From NCBI RefSeq assembly GCF_050410795.1, contig NZ_CP191258.1, positions 3,224,001-3,288,000 of the forward strand: a stretch of DNA of 64,000 nt, read 5' to 3'. Source of the stretch: Fontivita pretiosa (GTDB lineage Bacteria; Planctomycetota; Phycisphaerae; Tepidisphaerales; Tepidisphaeraceae). The notes beneath the pieces were generated by a model. The model made no database searches. It was not told the origin of the DNA and saw nothing but the letters and a program-made list of their open reading frames with translations. The position numbers and the translations under genes were made by a program. This document shows positions 23,998-32,802 of this stretch, one piece after another (position 1 is the stretch's first letter; each line of letters starts with the position of its first letter).

Positions 23998-24738
23998 ATG
24001 TCATCTTCAGTCGCTACACTCAGGGAGCTGACCAAGATCTACCACAAGCCGGGGACGAACGTGGAAGTGCCGGCGTTGCGCGGGATCAATCTGGAGTTCA
24101 TCGAGGGCGAGTATACCGCGGTGATGGGCGCCTCCGGCTCAGGCAAGAGCACGCTGATGAACATCATTGGCTGTCTGGATCGCCCGACCAGCGGAAGCTA
24201 CATCCTGGGCGAGCGGGACGTCAGCCGGCTGGATGATGATGAACTGAGCGAGATCCGCAGTCGCAAGATCGGCTTCATTTTCCAGAACTTCAACCTGATT
24301 CCACAACTGACGGTTCTGGAGAATTTGGAAGTGCCGATGTTCTATCTGGGGGTACCGCCGGCGGTCAGACGCAAGCGCGCCATCGAGCTGGCCGAGAAAG
24401 TGGGCCTGGAAGAACGGCTGGACCACCGCCCGATGCAGCTCAGCGGCGGGCAGCAGCAGCGCGTGTGCATTGCCCGCGCGCTGGCCAACGAGCCGCTGCT
24501 GCTGCTGGCCGACGAACCCACCGGAGCGCTGGACAGCAAGACCGGTCAGGCGATTCTGGCTCTGTTCGATGAGCTGGTGCAGGCGGGCAAGACGATCATC
24601 CTAGTAACGCACGACCCGACGGTAGCGCGGCGGTGCCAGCGGGTCATCCGTCTGCATGATGGCAGGGTCGCCTCCGACGAACGCAACGGACACGCCGTTC
24701 TTGGCGCCGACGCCAGCGGACAGTTGTCACGGGCGTGA
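23998..24738 (+). CDS. ABC transporter ATP-binding protein (MacB/LolD-type)
   Basis: This is a 246-residue nucleotide-binding subunit. It shows Walker A GASGSGKSTLMNIIGCLDRP, Q-loop FIFQNFNLIPQLTV, signature LSGGQQQRVCIARAL, Walker B LLLLADEPTGALDSK and the H-loop VTHDP. The NIIGCLDRPTSG and FNLIPQLTVLENL wording is typical of the MacB/LolD/SalX group that powers lipoprotein or peptide extrusion. No permease gene is adjacent on either side, so it is an orphan subunit whose partner is elsewhere. It lacks a Shine-Dalgarno; a TAGAAT box ends 11 bases before the ATG, so a leaderless message is possible. Confidence 0.92.
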   Translation: MSSSVATLRELTKIYHKPGTNVEVPALRGINLEFIEGEYTAVMGASGSGKSTLMNIIGCLDRPTSGSYILGERDVSRLDDDELSEIRSRKIGFIFQNFNLIPQLTVLENLEVPMFYLGVPPAVRRKRAIELAEKVGLEERLDHRPMQLSGGQQQRVCIARALANEPLLLLADEPTGALDSKTGQAILALFDELVQAGKTIILVTHDPTVARRCQRVIRLHDGRVASDERNGHAVLGADASGQLSRA

Positions 24739-24807
24739 ATGCGTGATGACCCTGCAACATGACCGCAGCTCAGTTGCATGCGATCATCACGCACCCACCA
24801 GACTTCA

Positions 24808-25221
24808 TCACTTTTTCAACTGATACACACCACGTTCGACCTTGGCGAAGCGTTTTTCCTTGATCAGCGTCTGGTTCACCAGGGCACGGAAATTGGCGCT
24901 GCTGCTGCGATAGCCGCTGGCCCGAACGCGCTCCAGGATCTCGCTGACCGACAGCGGCTTTCCTGCCTCGCGAAGCACCTGCTCGAGCGTGGCGACCAGG
25001 CTCTTGGGGTTGCGGACTCTTCCGCCAGCCGTCAGACGAACTCGCCCACCCAGACTTGCGCTTGCCCCGGCGATGGCTGCGATCTTGCCTTCGACCTTCT
25101 CGAGCCTGCGTTGCAGGCGATCGCGCTCCTTTTCGAGTCTTTCCAGCCTGCGTCGCTTGCTCAACAGCATTTGCTCCAGTGCCGCTATAGTCATGGTTCC
25201 GTCATTGCGTGGGCGTGCCAT
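24808..25221 (-). CDS. Winged-helix domain protein with coiled coil
   Basis: This 137-residue protein has a basic coiled coil at about 10-50 (ALEQMLLSKRRRLERLEKER, then DRLQRRLEKVEGKIAAI), a glycine/arginine linker, and a C-terminal winged-helix at about 70-137. The winged-helix has PLSVSEILERVRASGYRSSS, then NFRALVNQTLIKEKRFAKVE and a wing GVYQLKK. The last part resembles HTH domains of histone-H1-like or HARE-HTH type that bind DNA. I chose the ATG at 25221 because GAAGGAG lies 6 bases upstream; the longer frame from 25497 has no such site. Its role is probably DNA binding or nucleoid-associated, inferred from the fold. Confidence 0.75.
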   Translation of the reverse strand: MARPRNDGTMTIAALEQMLLSKRRRLERLEKERDRLQRRLEKVEGKIAAIAGASASLGGRVRLTAGGRVRNPKSLVATLEQVLREAGKPLSVSEILERVRASGYRSSSANFRALVNQTLIKEKRFAKVERGVYQLKK

Positions 25222-25404
25222 AGTTGCTCCTTCAGAATCCTCAGTCGTTGCCCCCAATGCGTTTGCTAAAATAAGGTAACTGACCATCGGTCGTCCAGTC
25301 CAGTGACAGTCGTGATCATGGGATTTCACCAGAGTCCAGCCAAGGCCGATGTGGCGTGGGTGAAAAGCGGCAGGAGGCAGCCGGGCAGAGGTTTGAACTT
25401 GAAA

Positions 25405-25436
25405 TCGGCGGGCCGGTCGGAACAATGTCCCGCCGA
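25405..25436. repeat. 8-bp stem hairpin upstream of the lipoprotein gene
   Basis: TCGGCGGG (25405-25412) pairs with CCCGCCGA (25429-25436) across 16 nt. It lies in the 274-bp divergent gap and would be in the leader of the plus-strand lipoprotein message. Confidence 0.4.
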
Positions 25437-25495
25437 AAAATGAGCCGAAAGGCAGCCGGGACAGGCGCCGCGAGGCCGGAAAGGAGTCAGCGGGC

Positions 25496-26278
25496 ATGAG
25501 CCATTCGCCAGGACCAGAGAAGCAGCAATCGCCAGAGCGGAACTACCCGGTGAGCATGTTGGGGCTGGTGGGTCTGGGGATCATGCTGATGCTGGGTTGC
25601 GAGCGTTCGGACTCGCGGTCGGGCACGCCAATCACCGCTGACGACACAGCCGCCACGCAGCCCGCCGAGGCGCGCCCGACCACGCAAATGCTTCTGTCTG
25701 GCCCGTACAAAAAGCTGCTGTTGCCGGGCATGCCCCTGTCGTTGCGCGTCCCTGAAAGCTGGAAGATCGACTATGCCGGCCCGATTACCTTCGTGCAGGG
25801 TCCGACCCCGTATGACATGGCCATGATTCAGCTTTCGGACCACGGTGTCGGACCGCGCTCGCTGGATCCGCAGGTGCTGCTGAAGACGATTCAGGATGAA
25901 CAGGCGCGCCATCCGGATCCTCGCAATCGTGCGATGCTGCGCGACATCGGCCCGGCCCGCGTATTGGAACGCTTCTCCGTCGGCAAGCCCCAGACCAACC
26001 CCAAAGTTGATGCGCACGGCGTGCCGGTGAGCGACCCGGCCACGGGCAATCCCGTCATGCTCACCACTACCCCCATTCGCTGGACCCTTACGGTCTTTGT
26101 TCCCGCCGCCGACAGTGCCTACACACGATATGAGCTGAACTTTCTGGACCTGACCGCCGAGCAGTATGCCGTGGACGGAAAGTTTCTGGAGAAGATCGCC
26201 TCGAGCTTGAGCTACGAGGCACAGACCGGCGGCGAGGCGCCGATGCAGGCGACAACGTCGCCGGGGCAGTTCCCCTGA
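25496..26278 (+). CDS. Predicted lipoprotein of unknown function
   Basis: This 260-residue protein has a polar N-terminus of about 18 residues, a hydrophobic stretch (MLGLVGLGIMLMLGC) ending in a lipobox LMLGC, then a low-complexity linker and a soluble domain. The domain begins LLLPGMPLSLRVPESWKIDY and ends with DLTAEQYAVDGKFLEKIASSL. The wording of a lead strand R-V-P-x-x-W and a late F-L-x-K-I-x-x-S-L resembles PsbP/MOG1-like lipoproteins that read out a protein damage or load, but I cannot assign it. An AAGGAG lies 9 bases before the ATG. It is followed by gluQ 6 bp downstream and may be in its operon. Confidence 0.78.
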   Translation: MSHSPGPEKQQSPERNYPVSMLGLVGLGIMLMLGCERSDSRSGTPITADDTAATQPAEARPTTQMLLSGPYKKLLLPGMPLSLRVPESWKIDYAGPITFVQGPTPYDMAMIQLSDHGVGPRSLDPQVLLKTIQDEQARHPDPRNRAMLRDIGPARVLERFSVGKPQTNPKVDAHGVPVSDPATGNPVMLTTTPIRWTLTVFVPAADSAYTRYELNFLDLTAEQYAVDGKFLEKIASSLSYEAQTGGEAPMQATTSPGQFP

Positions 26279-26284
26279 TTCACG

Positions 26285-27238
26285 ATGCACAACGGCATTA
26301 CCCGCCTGGCTCCATCACCCACCGGCGCGCTTCATCTGGGCAACGCGCGGACGTTTCTGGTCAACTGGATGCTGGCACGGCGCAACGGATGGCGGATTGT
26401 GCTGCGGATCGAGGATCTGGACGGGCCGCGCGTCAAACGCGGCGCCGACCTTCAGGCCATACAGGACCTTCACTGGCTGGGGATCGACTGGGACGACGGA
26501 CCGATCTACCAGTCGCAGCGGCAGGCGATCTACCAGGCAGCAGTACAGCAGCTTCTGGATCGCGGGCTGGCGTATCCGTGCGTGTGCAGCCGGCGTGAGG
26601 CGGCCCTGGCGGCCAGCGCGCCGCATGCCGAGGATGGTTCATCGGTTTATCCGGGAACCTGTCGCGATCGGTTTGATTCGGTGCACGCCGCTCGCGCCGC
26701 CAGCGGGCGCGACCCGGCCATTCGCTTCCGCGTACCCCATGAGCCTATCGAGTTCAACGACGCCTTCCGTGGGCCGGTTCGCTTCGACGACGTGGCCTTG
26801 CAGCTTGGCGATTTCGTGATCGCCAAAGCCGACGGGACGGCGGCGTATCAGCTTGCGGTGGTGATCGACGACGCCCAGGCCGCAGTCAACCAGGTGGTTC
26901 GTGGCGATGATCTGATTGATTCCACACCACGGCAAATCCTGCTGTATCGCGCGTTGCAGATGGAGGCGGCGATTCCACGATACACGCACCTGCCGCTGGT
27001 GGTGGGTCCGGATGGCCGGCGGCTGGCCAAGCGTCACGGAGACACGCGGCTGTCGCACTATCGGGAGCTTGGTGTCAGTCCCCATCGCGTGTTGGCGCTG
27101 CTGGGTCGTTGGTGCGGAATCGAGCCGGATCGACATGAAGCAACTGTCGGGCAACTGTTGGAGCGGTTCTCGCTGGATCGCCTGCCACGTCATCCGATCG
27201 TCATGACGCCGCAGGACGAGGCATGGCTGCGAGAGTGA
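26285..27238 (+). CDS. gluQ: Glutamyl-Q tRNA(Asp) synthetase
   Basis: GluQRS is a truncated glutamyl-tRNA synthetase paralogue that attaches glutamate to the queuosine base at position 34 of tRNA-Asp. The protein has 317 residues. It starts directly at the class I HIGH region (RLAPSPTGALHLGNARTFL), carries the zinc cluster YPCVCSRR and YPGTCRDRF, and has the KMSKS-like LAKRHGDTRLSHY near 250. The protein ends soon after, without an anticodon-binding domain, which separates it from GltX. It sits 6 bp after the lipoprotein gene and 22 bp before lpxK. Confidence 0.93.
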   Translation: MHNGITRLAPSPTGALHLGNARTFLVNWMLARRNGWRIVLRIEDLDGPRVKRGADLQAIQDLHWLGIDWDDGPIYQSQRQAIYQAAVQQLLDRGLAYPCVCSRREAALAASAPHAEDGSSVYPGTCRDRFDSVHAARAASGRDPAIRFRVPHEPIEFNDAFRGPVRFDDVALQLGDFVIAKADGTAAYQLAVVIDDAQAAVNQVVRGDDLIDSTPRQILLYRALQMEAAIPRYTHLPLVVGPDGRRLAKRHGDTRLSHYRELGVSPHRVLALLGRWCGIEPDRHEATVGQLLERFSLDRLPRHPIVMTPQDEAWLRE

Positions 27239-27260
27239 GCCCGATGAGTGTTCACGCTGT

Positions 27261-28397
27261 ATGCTGAACATGCCAGTGGCGAGCGAACAACGATATCTCG
27301 AGCTGATCAGCGGCCGAACCAGCGGTGCGGCGGCGGCGCTGGCGCGCGCGGCGCTGGCGGCGGCAGAGCCGCTTTACGCCACCGTCACCACCCTGCGCAA
27401 CGTGCTGTATGCCCGCGGCGTGCTGGCTTGTTACCACCTGGCGCAGCCGGTGATCAGCGTCGGCAACATCACCACCGGGGGCACCGGCAAAACGCCCGTG
27501 GTGCGATGGCTGGTTCAGCGATTGCTGGAGGCCGGGCTGCACCCGGCGGTGCTGTTGCGCGGCTACAAAGGCGGGGATGAGGCGCGGCTGCTTCAGGAGC
27601 AATTGCCCGCGGCACTCATCGAAGCCAACCCCAGCCGCGTGGAGGCCGCCCGGCATGTGCAGGCGCGGTCGCCGGACATCGACGTGTTTGTCCTGGACGA
27701 CGGGTTCCAGCATCGTCGCATCCGCCGCGATTTCGATCTGGTGCTCATCGACGCATCCAATCCTTTTGGCTACGGACACGTGTTGCCACGTGGGCTGCTG
27801 CGCGAGCCGCTGCGGGGTCTGAATCGGGCCGATGCGTTCCTGATTACCCACGTGGAACTCTCCTCGGGCGAGATGCTCCAGCACATCCAGCAGACGCTTC
27901 GGCGGTACAACGCGCATGCGCCGATCTACCGCTGCCGGCACGTGCATGCCGATCTGCGAGACGCCGCGGGCAACGTCGCGCCGGTCGAGTCGCTGAGCGG
28001 CAGGCGAATCGTGAGCTTCTGCGGGATCGGAAACCCCGATGCGTTCGAGCAGCAGCTCGACCGGGCCGGAGCGGTCCGGGTCGCGTCGCTGCGATTTGCG
28101 GATCATCATCAGTATGAGCTGCACGACCTGGTGGAGCTTACGGACCGGGCCGCCGATCTGCATGCCGACATGATCGTCACCACCGAGAAAGACTGGATCA
28201 AGCTGCGTGGGCTGCTGGAGCATGCCCCGCAGCCGGAGCAACGATTCGCGGCAAGGGTGATCTGGCGGATCGGGCTGACGATCGGCTTCTTGAATGATGA
28301 TGAAGCGGAGCTGCTGGGGCAGATCAGCCGGGCGGCGAGGGGATTGTCGTCGTTGTCGTTGCCGGCCGCTGCGCCCGCTGAAGCAGCGGGAGCATGA
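27261..28397 (+). CDS. lpxK: Tetraacyldisaccharide 4'-kinase (lipid A 4'-kinase)
   Basis: LpxK phosphorylates the 4' position of the lipid A precursor at the inner membrane, so the organism makes lipid A-type outer membrane. The P-loop is VGNITTGGTGKTP (about 67-79), then RGYKGGDEAR, then VFVLDDGFQHRRIRRDFDLV and the conserved NPFGYGHVLPRGLLREP. An N-terminal amphipathic/hydrophobic stretch precedes the P-loop as usual. At 378 residues it is somewhat longer than typical (about 330) because of an Ala/Leu-rich tail. That tail overlaps, end to end, the 3' end of the convergent TPR gene by 74 bp. A start at the second Met (27270) is also possible. Confidence 0.93.
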   Translation: MLNMPVASEQRYLELISGRTSGAAAALARAALAAAEPLYATVTTLRNVLYARGVLACYHLAQPVISVGNITTGGTGKTPVVRWLVQRLLEAGLHPAVLLRGYKGGDEARLLQEQLPAALIEANPSRVEAARHVQARSPDIDVFVLDDGFQHRRIRRDFDLVLIDASNPFGYGHVLPRGLLREPLRGLNRADAFLITHVELSSGEMLQHIQQTLRRYNAHAPIYRCRHVHADLRDAAGNVAPVESLSGRRIVSFCGIGNPDAFEQQLDRAGAVRVASLRFADHHQYELHDLVELTDRAADLHADMIVTTEKDWIKLRGLLEHAPQPEQRFAARVIWRIGLTIGFLNDDEAELLGQISRAARGLSSLSLPAAAPAEAAGA

Positions 28398-29958
28398 GTT
28401 TAGCCTGGGGATGGTTGGGGTTCAGCTCCAGTGCCCGCTGGCAGTGGCGAAGGGCCTGCTCGATTTGGCCGAGCGTGCCGTACGCCGCCGCCAGGCTCGC
28501 ATGGCCGTCGGCTCCGTCGGGGCGCAGCTCCACGGCCTTTTGCAAGGGGGCCAGGGCCTGGGCGGTTTGATCCTGAAGCACCAAGGCCCGTCCGAGATTG
28601 ATCAGCGCATCGTAGTCGTCGTGTCGCGCCGCCAGCGCCTGTCGGGCGAAGCGCTCGGCCAGACGCGGGTTGTGTTCATCGAAGGCGACGGCGGTGAGCA
28701 GGTCCCAGGCGGCCCAACTGCTGGGGTTGACGGCCAGGCCATGTTCAGCCAGCGAGCGGGTGTCGCGCCAGTGCCAGATTTGTGACCAGCTTCGCAGGCA
28801 CAGCAGAAGCACAATGGCACTGGCCAGCGCGTGCATTGGAAGTGTCGGATAGCGCCGGACCGCCGCCGCCACCGCGATCGCAACGCCGAGCATCGACAAG
28901 TACACGTAGTGATCGGCGACGGTGGACTTGTCCTGAAAATCGAAGCTGAGCAATCCCAGCACCGGCAGCAGACCGATCAGGAATATCAGCGCAGCGGCGC
29001 ACAGGGCGCGGCTGCGCCGCGCGAGCAGCGCCAGCGTCGCCGCCGCCGCCACGGGGATGATCCAGGTGAACATGGCCTCGCCACTGGCCAGGATCGCCTG
29101 CGGCGTGCGGCCGTAATCGAAACCCAGCCGCGCCGGCCAGAGGAGCTTGAGCAGGTAGAACGCGATGGCGTCGGCGGCGACGAGGGGTCGCGCCCACAGC
29201 GGTGCGGGATGCAGATAGCTTGAGGTCTGGATGAGACGCGTCCAGGCGGCGCAGGCGACCGCCAAGGCGAACAGCGGCACCAGCTCCCGGGCTGCTGGTC
29301 TGAGCGCGCTGCCTCGCAGCCATCCGAGCACCATCAGCGCCAAGGGCAGCACCAGTGCGGTTGGTTTGGACAGCACTGCCAGCAACATCAGCATCAAGAG
29401 CAAGGCGGAACGCTTCAATCGATGAAGATGCTGTTCACTGTGCTGGGCAGCGTCGTCGAGGAACACCCAGGCCGCCAGCAGGCAGAAGAACGTCGCCAGC
29501 AGATCGCGAAAAGCCGAGACCCAGGCGACTGATTCGACTTGAAGCGGATGGACTGCGAACACGCAGGCGCCCAGAGCCGCCGGCCAGGCCGAGCCGGAGT
29601 CCATCAGCCGCCGCAGGATCCGATAGACCATCGCAACGCACGCCAGATGGACCGCAAGACTCGCGGCGTGGTAGGTGGCCGGGTGATGCGCCAACACCCC
29701 CAGCACCGTCCAGATCGTGTACGTGACTGGGATGTAAAGTCCGTAGAAGCGGTGGGTCCAGTAGTGGCCGATGTTCTGGAGACGAGGCGGATTGAACAGG
29801 GGATTTTCCGCGATGTGGACGTTGTCATCCCACAGCAGCAGCTCGAAGCCGACAACCGGCCAGAAAACCAGCAGCGCCAGAAGGACGGGGACAAGCGGCG
29901 TCAGCCACGCCAGGCGACGGTGCAACAGCAGGCCAGCGGATGATGTGGCGATGATCAT
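28324..29958 (-). CDS. TMTC-like membrane protein with C-terminal TPR repeats
   Basis: This 544-residue protein has an N-terminal GT-C-like membrane part with about ten hydrophobic segments (roughly 10-375). It begins with a luminal-loop pattern FELLLWDDNVHIAENPLF, the DD motif of GT-C glycosyltransferases, followed by HPATYHAASLAVHL and VHPLQVESVAWVSAFRDLL. The C-terminus (about 440-530) holds three TPR units (DYDALINLGRALVLQ, GADGHASLAAAYGTLGQIEQ and ALRHCQRALELNPN). This architecture is like TMTC/PMT-related proteins that use dolichyl-phosphate sugar to O-mannosylate proteins; the donor here is unknown. It is the last gene after nuoA on the minus strand, with a gap of 24 bp. Confidence 0.8.
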   Translation of the reverse strand: MIIATSSAGLLLHRRLAWLTPLVPVLLALLVFWPVVGFELLLWDDNVHIAENPLFNPPRLQNIGHYWTHRFYGLYIPVTYTIWTVLGVLAHHPATYHAASLAVHLACVAMVYRILRRLMDSGSAWPAALGACVFAVHPLQVESVAWVSAFRDLLATFFCLLAAWVFLDDAAQHSEQHLHRLKRSALLLMLMLLAVLSKPTALVLPLALMVLGWLRGSALRPAARELVPLFALAVACAAWTRLIQTSSYLHPAPLWARPLVAADAIAFYLLKLLWPARLGFDYGRTPQAILASGEAMFTWIIPVAAAATLALLARRSRALCAAALIFLIGLLPVLGLLSFDFQDKSTVADHYVYLSMLGVAIAVAAAVRRYPTLPMHALASAIVLLLCLRSWSQIWHWRDTRSLAEHGLAVNPSSWAAWDLLTAVAFDEHNPRLAERFARQALAARHDDYDALINLGRALVLQDQTAQALAPLQKAVELRPDGADGHASLAAAYGTLGQIEQALRHCQRALELNPNHPQAKLMLPLLQRAQRPATTTTTIPSPPG

Positions 29959-29982
29959 CCTTTCACCTGACCAACATGGCTG

Positions 29983-30462
29983 TCAGATCGGACGATCGAT
30001 GCGTGCCTCCCGACGAAGGTCGATCCCGGGAGTGTAGTGGGCTTTGACGCTGGTGGTGGCGGCGGAGCGCACCCAGTCCAGGTATCCGAATCGCCACAGG
30101 TACGCAAAACCCACCAGCAGCACCCCGAAGAAAAACAGCATGTCCACCAGCGCCACCAGCCGCAGATGGAAGGCGCTCATGCCCAGTTCCGAGGCCAGGG
30201 CGGCGGCGTCTCCCCAGGCCACGGCCCAGGGATAAAACAGTGCTACCTCGACGTCGAAGATGAGGTAGACCAGAGCGACGATGTAGAAGCGGAGGTCAAA
30301 CTGTACCCAACTGGTGCCGATGCTCGGTTCGCCGCACTCGTAGACGGTGAGTTTTTCCGGGTTGGGAACCTGCGGCCGCGCCAGCGCGCCAATGAGCATG
30401 TTGACCAGGACAAACGCCGCGCCGAACGCGGCGAACAGCGTGATCGAGAGCAGCAGTTCCAT
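29983..30462 (-). CDS. nuoA: NADH-quinone oxidoreductase subunit A
   Basis: This is a proton-channel membrane subunit of respiratory complex I. Three transmembrane segments are visible, and the family core YECGEPSIGTSWVQFDLRFY followed by LVYLIFDVEVALFYPWA is intact. At 159 residues it is longer than E. coli NuoA because of a C-terminal tail (KAHYTPGIDLRREARIDRPI). NuoA normally begins a nuoABCD block, but here the next gene is a TMTC-like protein and no other complex I gene is in the window. A short hairpin GCTTGC-GCAAGC lies upstream of its start. Confidence 0.93.
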   Translation of the reverse strand: MELLLSITLFAAFGAAFVLVNMLIGALARPQVPNPEKLTVYECGEPSIGTSWVQFDLRFYIVALVYLIFDVEVALFYPWAVAWGDAAALASELGMSAFHLRLVALVDMLFFFGVLLVGFAYLWRFGYLDWVRSAATTSVKAHYTPGIDLRREARIDRPI

Positions 30463-30542
30463 TGGCCAGACTAACTTAGGCTTGCCCGGGGAAAATGCAA
30501 GCCGGGGTTCGGGCGGCGATAGGCAGGCTTCGGGCCGGCCGG

Positions 30543-31631
30543 CTACCCTACGGCGCGCGAGCCTTGCCGGCGGGAGGATTCGATGAAGACTCCCTGATGG
30601 CGGAACTTTTCGTAGCGGCGTTCCAGCAGGGTGCTGATCTTGCAGCGTTTGAGCTCGCGCAGAGCCTTGACGATGAACTGTTCGAGGTTGTGAGCGGCGG
30701 TATGGGGATCGCGGTGTGCCCCGCCCAGAGGCTCAGGCACGATCGCGTCAATCACGCCCAGCTTGAGAAGGTCCTTGCTGGTAAGTTTGAGGCTCTCGGC
30801 AAGTTGGGCGGCACCCTCGTTGCCCTTGAACAGAATGGCGCTGCACGCCTCAGGGCTGATGACCGAGTACCAGGCGTATTGCATCATGGCGACGCGGTCG
30901 GCCACGCCAATGCCCAAGGCCCCGCCGGAGCCGCCCTCCCCGGTGACGATGCTGATGATCGGGGTCTTCAGGCGACTCATCTCCATGAGGTTGCGGGCGA
31001 TGGACTCGGCCTGACCACGCTCCTCGGCACCGATGCCCGGATAGGCGCCGGGCGTGTCAATCAGGGTGACCACGGGCAGGCCGAACTTCTCGGCCAGCTT
31101 CATGCACCGCAGCGCCTTGCGGTACCCCTCGGGATGAGCCAGCCCAAAGTAACACTGAACTCGTTCTTTGGTGTCACGGCCCTTGTGGTGGCCGATAAGC
31201 ATCACCTTATGCCCGCCGAGCCGGGCCAGGCCGCACCTGATGGCCGGGTCGTCGCCGAAATGCCGGTCGCCGTGCAGCTCGCGGAATTCCCGGCAGATCA
31301 TCTCGACGTAATCCTTGAACAGCGGTCGCTGCGGGTGCCGGGCCACCTGCACCGTCTCCCAGGCGCTGAGGTTGTCGTAGGTCTTTCGCAGCAGGGAGGT
31401 GTAGTTGCTGCGAAGCTGGCGAAGCTCTTTGGAATAATCCACGCCCTTGGTGGCCTGAAGCGCCTCCAGCTCGAGGATCTGCTGTTCGAGCTTGGCCAGG
31501 GGCTTTTCAAACTCCAGGACGTGTCGGAGTTGTCGCGAGGCTGGGGAGGCCGGGGAGTTGGCGGGCGAGGCGGCAGGCGAGCCTTGCGAGGCCGCCGCGA
31601 CCGGGGCTACCGGGGATGCGAGTTGCGACAT
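30543..31631 (-). CDS. accA: Acetyl-CoA carboxylase carboxyltransferase subunit alpha
   Basis: AccA is half of the carboxyltransferase that makes malonyl-CoA for fatty acid synthesis, partnering AccD. The recognisable core is VVTLIDTPGAYPGIGAEERG, then SIARNLMEMSRLKTPIISIV and GEGGSGGALGIGVADRVAMM, with the family C-terminus. The N-terminus carries a 30-residue Ala/Ser/Pro-rich extension (SPVAPVAAASQGSPAASPAN) before the family start at RQLRHVLEFEKPL, probably a disordered tail. No accD is adjacent. It is divergently arranged from tyrA, sharing the 286-bp region 31632-31917. Confidence 0.95.
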   Translation of the reverse strand: MSQLASPVAPVAAASQGSPAASPANSPASPASRQLRHVLEFEKPLAKLEQQILELEALQATKGVDYSKELRQLRSNYTSLLRKTYDNLSAWETVQVARHPQRPLFKDYVEMICREFRELHGDRHFGDDPAIRCGLARLGGHKVMLIGHHKGRDTKERVQCYFGLAHPEGYRKALRCMKLAEKFGLPVVTLIDTPGAYPGIGAEERGQAESIARNLMEMSRLKTPIISIVTGEGGSGGALGIGVADRVAMMQYAWYSVISPEACSAILFKGNEGAAQLAESLKLTSKDLLKLGVIDAIVPEPLGGAHRDPHTAAHNLEQFIVKALRELKRCKISTLLERRYEKFRHQGVFIESSRRQGSRAVG

Positions 31632-31876
31632 GATTCACGAATCCGACCGGGTTGTCATCCCGGCCGCCTTTCATCGGCAAACGTTCGCCGCGGTCCCTCC
31701 GCAATCAAAGCCTGTGTGAGCCACTGAGGCTCAGCCGGCTCACGCGGCGCCGAGATGGAACCTTTACCGATCCTTCATCGAAGACCAATAGGGTAGACGA
31801 CCCCCACCATAACATCAAGGGCGCCGCCGTCTGCTTGACAGCCCGCCGCGGACGGGGCATCCTGTGCCCCGCGCGC

Positions 31877-31882
31877 TACAAT
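31877..31882 (+). promoter_or_regulatory. Candidate -10 box upstream of tyrA
   Basis: TACAAT in the context GCGCGCTACAATCGC, 36 bp before the tyrA ATG. A GGGGCA-TCCTG-TGCCCC hairpin lies just upstream. TTGACA at 31835-31840 is too far away to be its -35. Confidence 0.35.
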
Positions 31883-31917
31883 CGCATCACCACTGCCAAC
31901 CGGAAGAATATCGGACC

Positions 31918-32802
31918 ATGACCTTCGAGCGCTTGAGTGTTCTGGGAGTCGGCTTGCTGGGCGGCTCGATCGGGCTGGCACTCAAGAGCAAGTCAAAGTC
32001 CTGTAAAATAACGGGTTATGGTCATCGAAACGAGTCCCTCCAGGTCGCCCAGCGTCTTGGGGCCATCGACGAGTATACAACCGACGCGGCGCAGGCGGTT
32101 CGAGGTTGCGAGCTGGTGATACTCTGCACCCCGGTGGGGGTGTTCCCGCAAATTTTAGAAAATATCGCCCCGGCGCTGCGGCCCGGAACCATCGTGACGG
32201 ATGTGGGAAGCACCAAACGCTCGGTCGTGCAACTGGCCGAGAGACTGCTGCCGCAGGGGGTGCATTTCGTGGGCAGCCATCCGATGGCTGGCAGCGAGCG
32301 GCGGGGCGTGCAGGCGGCCCGGGCCGACCTGTACCGCGATGCCCTGTGCATCACCACTCCTACCTCCCGCACCGACTCCACAGCCCTGCGAAAAGTCGAG
32401 TCCTTCTGGCAGGAACTGGGCATGCGTGTCACCCGGCTCAGCCCCGATGACCATGATCGCCTGCTGGCCGACATCAGCCACCTGCCCCACGCGCTGGCGT
32501 CGCTGCTGGTGCTGGCGGCGGCGCAGGAGGCGTTGCCGTTGGCGGGCAAAGGGTTCCTGGACACGACACGGATCGCGGCGGGGGATCCGGGGCTTTGGAG
32601 AGATATCTTTTTGGACAACCGCGACCACCTGCGGGTATCGATCACCAAACTTCGCCAGCGGTTGGACGAGCTGGATCAGGCCCTGGCGCGGGCTGATTCG
32701 CAGGTGATCCAGGCCCTGCTTGCCGCCGCCGCTGAACGACGAAGCAGTCTCCAGCGCGCCGCCGGAGCCTGTAACGACGCACAAGCCGGAAGTGGGGAAT
32801 GA
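31918..32802 (+). CDS. tyrA: Prephenate dehydrogenase
   Basis: TyrA oxidatively decarboxylates prephenate to 4-hydroxyphenylpyruvate in tyrosine synthesis. The NAD-binding motif SVLGVGLLGGSIGLALK is at the N-terminus. It is followed by VILCTPVGVFPQILE, then TDVGSTKRSVV, then FVGSHPMAGSERRGVQAA with the catalytic His/Ser/Arg region, and DISHLPHALASLL. The 294-residue length is normal, with no chorismate mutase or ACT domain. The ATG at 31918 starts right at the Rossmann strand. Its stop overlaps the next gene by four bases, so it heads a three-gene unit with two paralogous membrane proteins. Confidence 0.93.
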   Translation: MTFERLSVLGVGLLGGSIGLALKSKSKSCKITGYGHRNESLQVAQRLGAIDEYTTDAAQAVRGCELVILCTPVGVFPQILENIAPALRPGTIVTDVGSTKRSVVQLAERLLPQGVHFVGSHPMAGSERRGVQAARADLYRDALCITTPTSRTDSTALRKVESFWQELGMRVTRLSPDDHDRLLADISHLPHALASLLVLAAAQEALPLAGKGFLDTTRIAAGDPGLWRDIFLDNRDHLRVSITKLRQRLDELDQALARADSQVIQALLAAAAERRSSLQRAAGACNDAQAGSGE

